A stretch of 5,764 nt of DNA from Methanomicrobia archaeon (GTDB taxonomy: Archaea > Methanobacteriota_B > Thermococci > Methanofastidiosales > NM3): contig DSAJ01000069.1 of the NCBI GenBank assembly GCA_011372835.1, positions 1 to 5,764 of the forward strand, read 5' to 3'. Every line of letters begins with the position of its first letter. Position 1 is the stretch's first letter. Positions 5,758-5,764 of this stretch are shown in pieces. The notes under the pieces are model-generated. The model saw only the letters and a program-made list of their open reading frames with translations. It did not search any database and was not told where the DNA came from. A program made the translations under genes and the position numbers.

Positions 5758-5764
5758 TATCTCC

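Overview
The window looks like archaeal DNA: compact GC-rich genes separated by short AT-rich gaps. TATA-like boxes sit about 25-32 nt ahead of several start codons, so transcripts would be leaderless or nearly so, and two starts carry a GGTGA-type ribosome binding site. The lineage cannot be fixed from the sequence. A moderately GC-rich euryarchaeal or Thermoplasmatota-like genome would fit, but that is inference. No RNA genes, CRISPR array, insertion sequence or integrase was seen.

Layout from left to right. (1) Positions 1-631, minus strand: N-terminal 210 residues of an SLC13/DASS-type anion permease, cut by the window edge. (2) Positions 754-1463, minus strand: a SprT-like zinc metalloprotease-family gene whose frame breaks near 892-903; the missing C-terminal part is readable in another frame. 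(3) Positions 1464-1628: a divergent promoter region with two inverted repeats. (4) Positions 1629-2986, plus strand: an FAD-dependent amine oxidase/phytoene desaturase-family oxidoreductase, also broken by one missing base near 2871-2875, with its C-terminal FAD motif in the shifted frame. (5) Positions 3012-4785, minus strand: an operon of a radical SAM/SPASM-type enzyme followed by a TetR-family regulator. (6) Positions 4806-4870: two near-identical 18-bp palindromes bracketing that operon's core promoter. (7) Positions 4912-5726, minus strand: a second two-gene operon of a small, possibly winged-helix protein and a YpeA-like GNAT acetyltransferase.

The most interesting unit is the radical SAM-TetR operon. 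The regulator is encoded behind the enzyme, with its ribosome binding site overlapping the enzyme's stop codon. Two probable operators overlap the TATA/BRE side and the expected transcription start. This is a self-contained, probably autorepressed module of unknown substrate. The oxidoreductase converges on it, with only 25 bp between the two genes' ends.

Both frameshifted genes are otherwise well preserved and each lacks exactly one base. Consensus errors in the assembly or very recent mutations are therefore more likely than old pseudogenes, but the sequence alone cannot separate the two.
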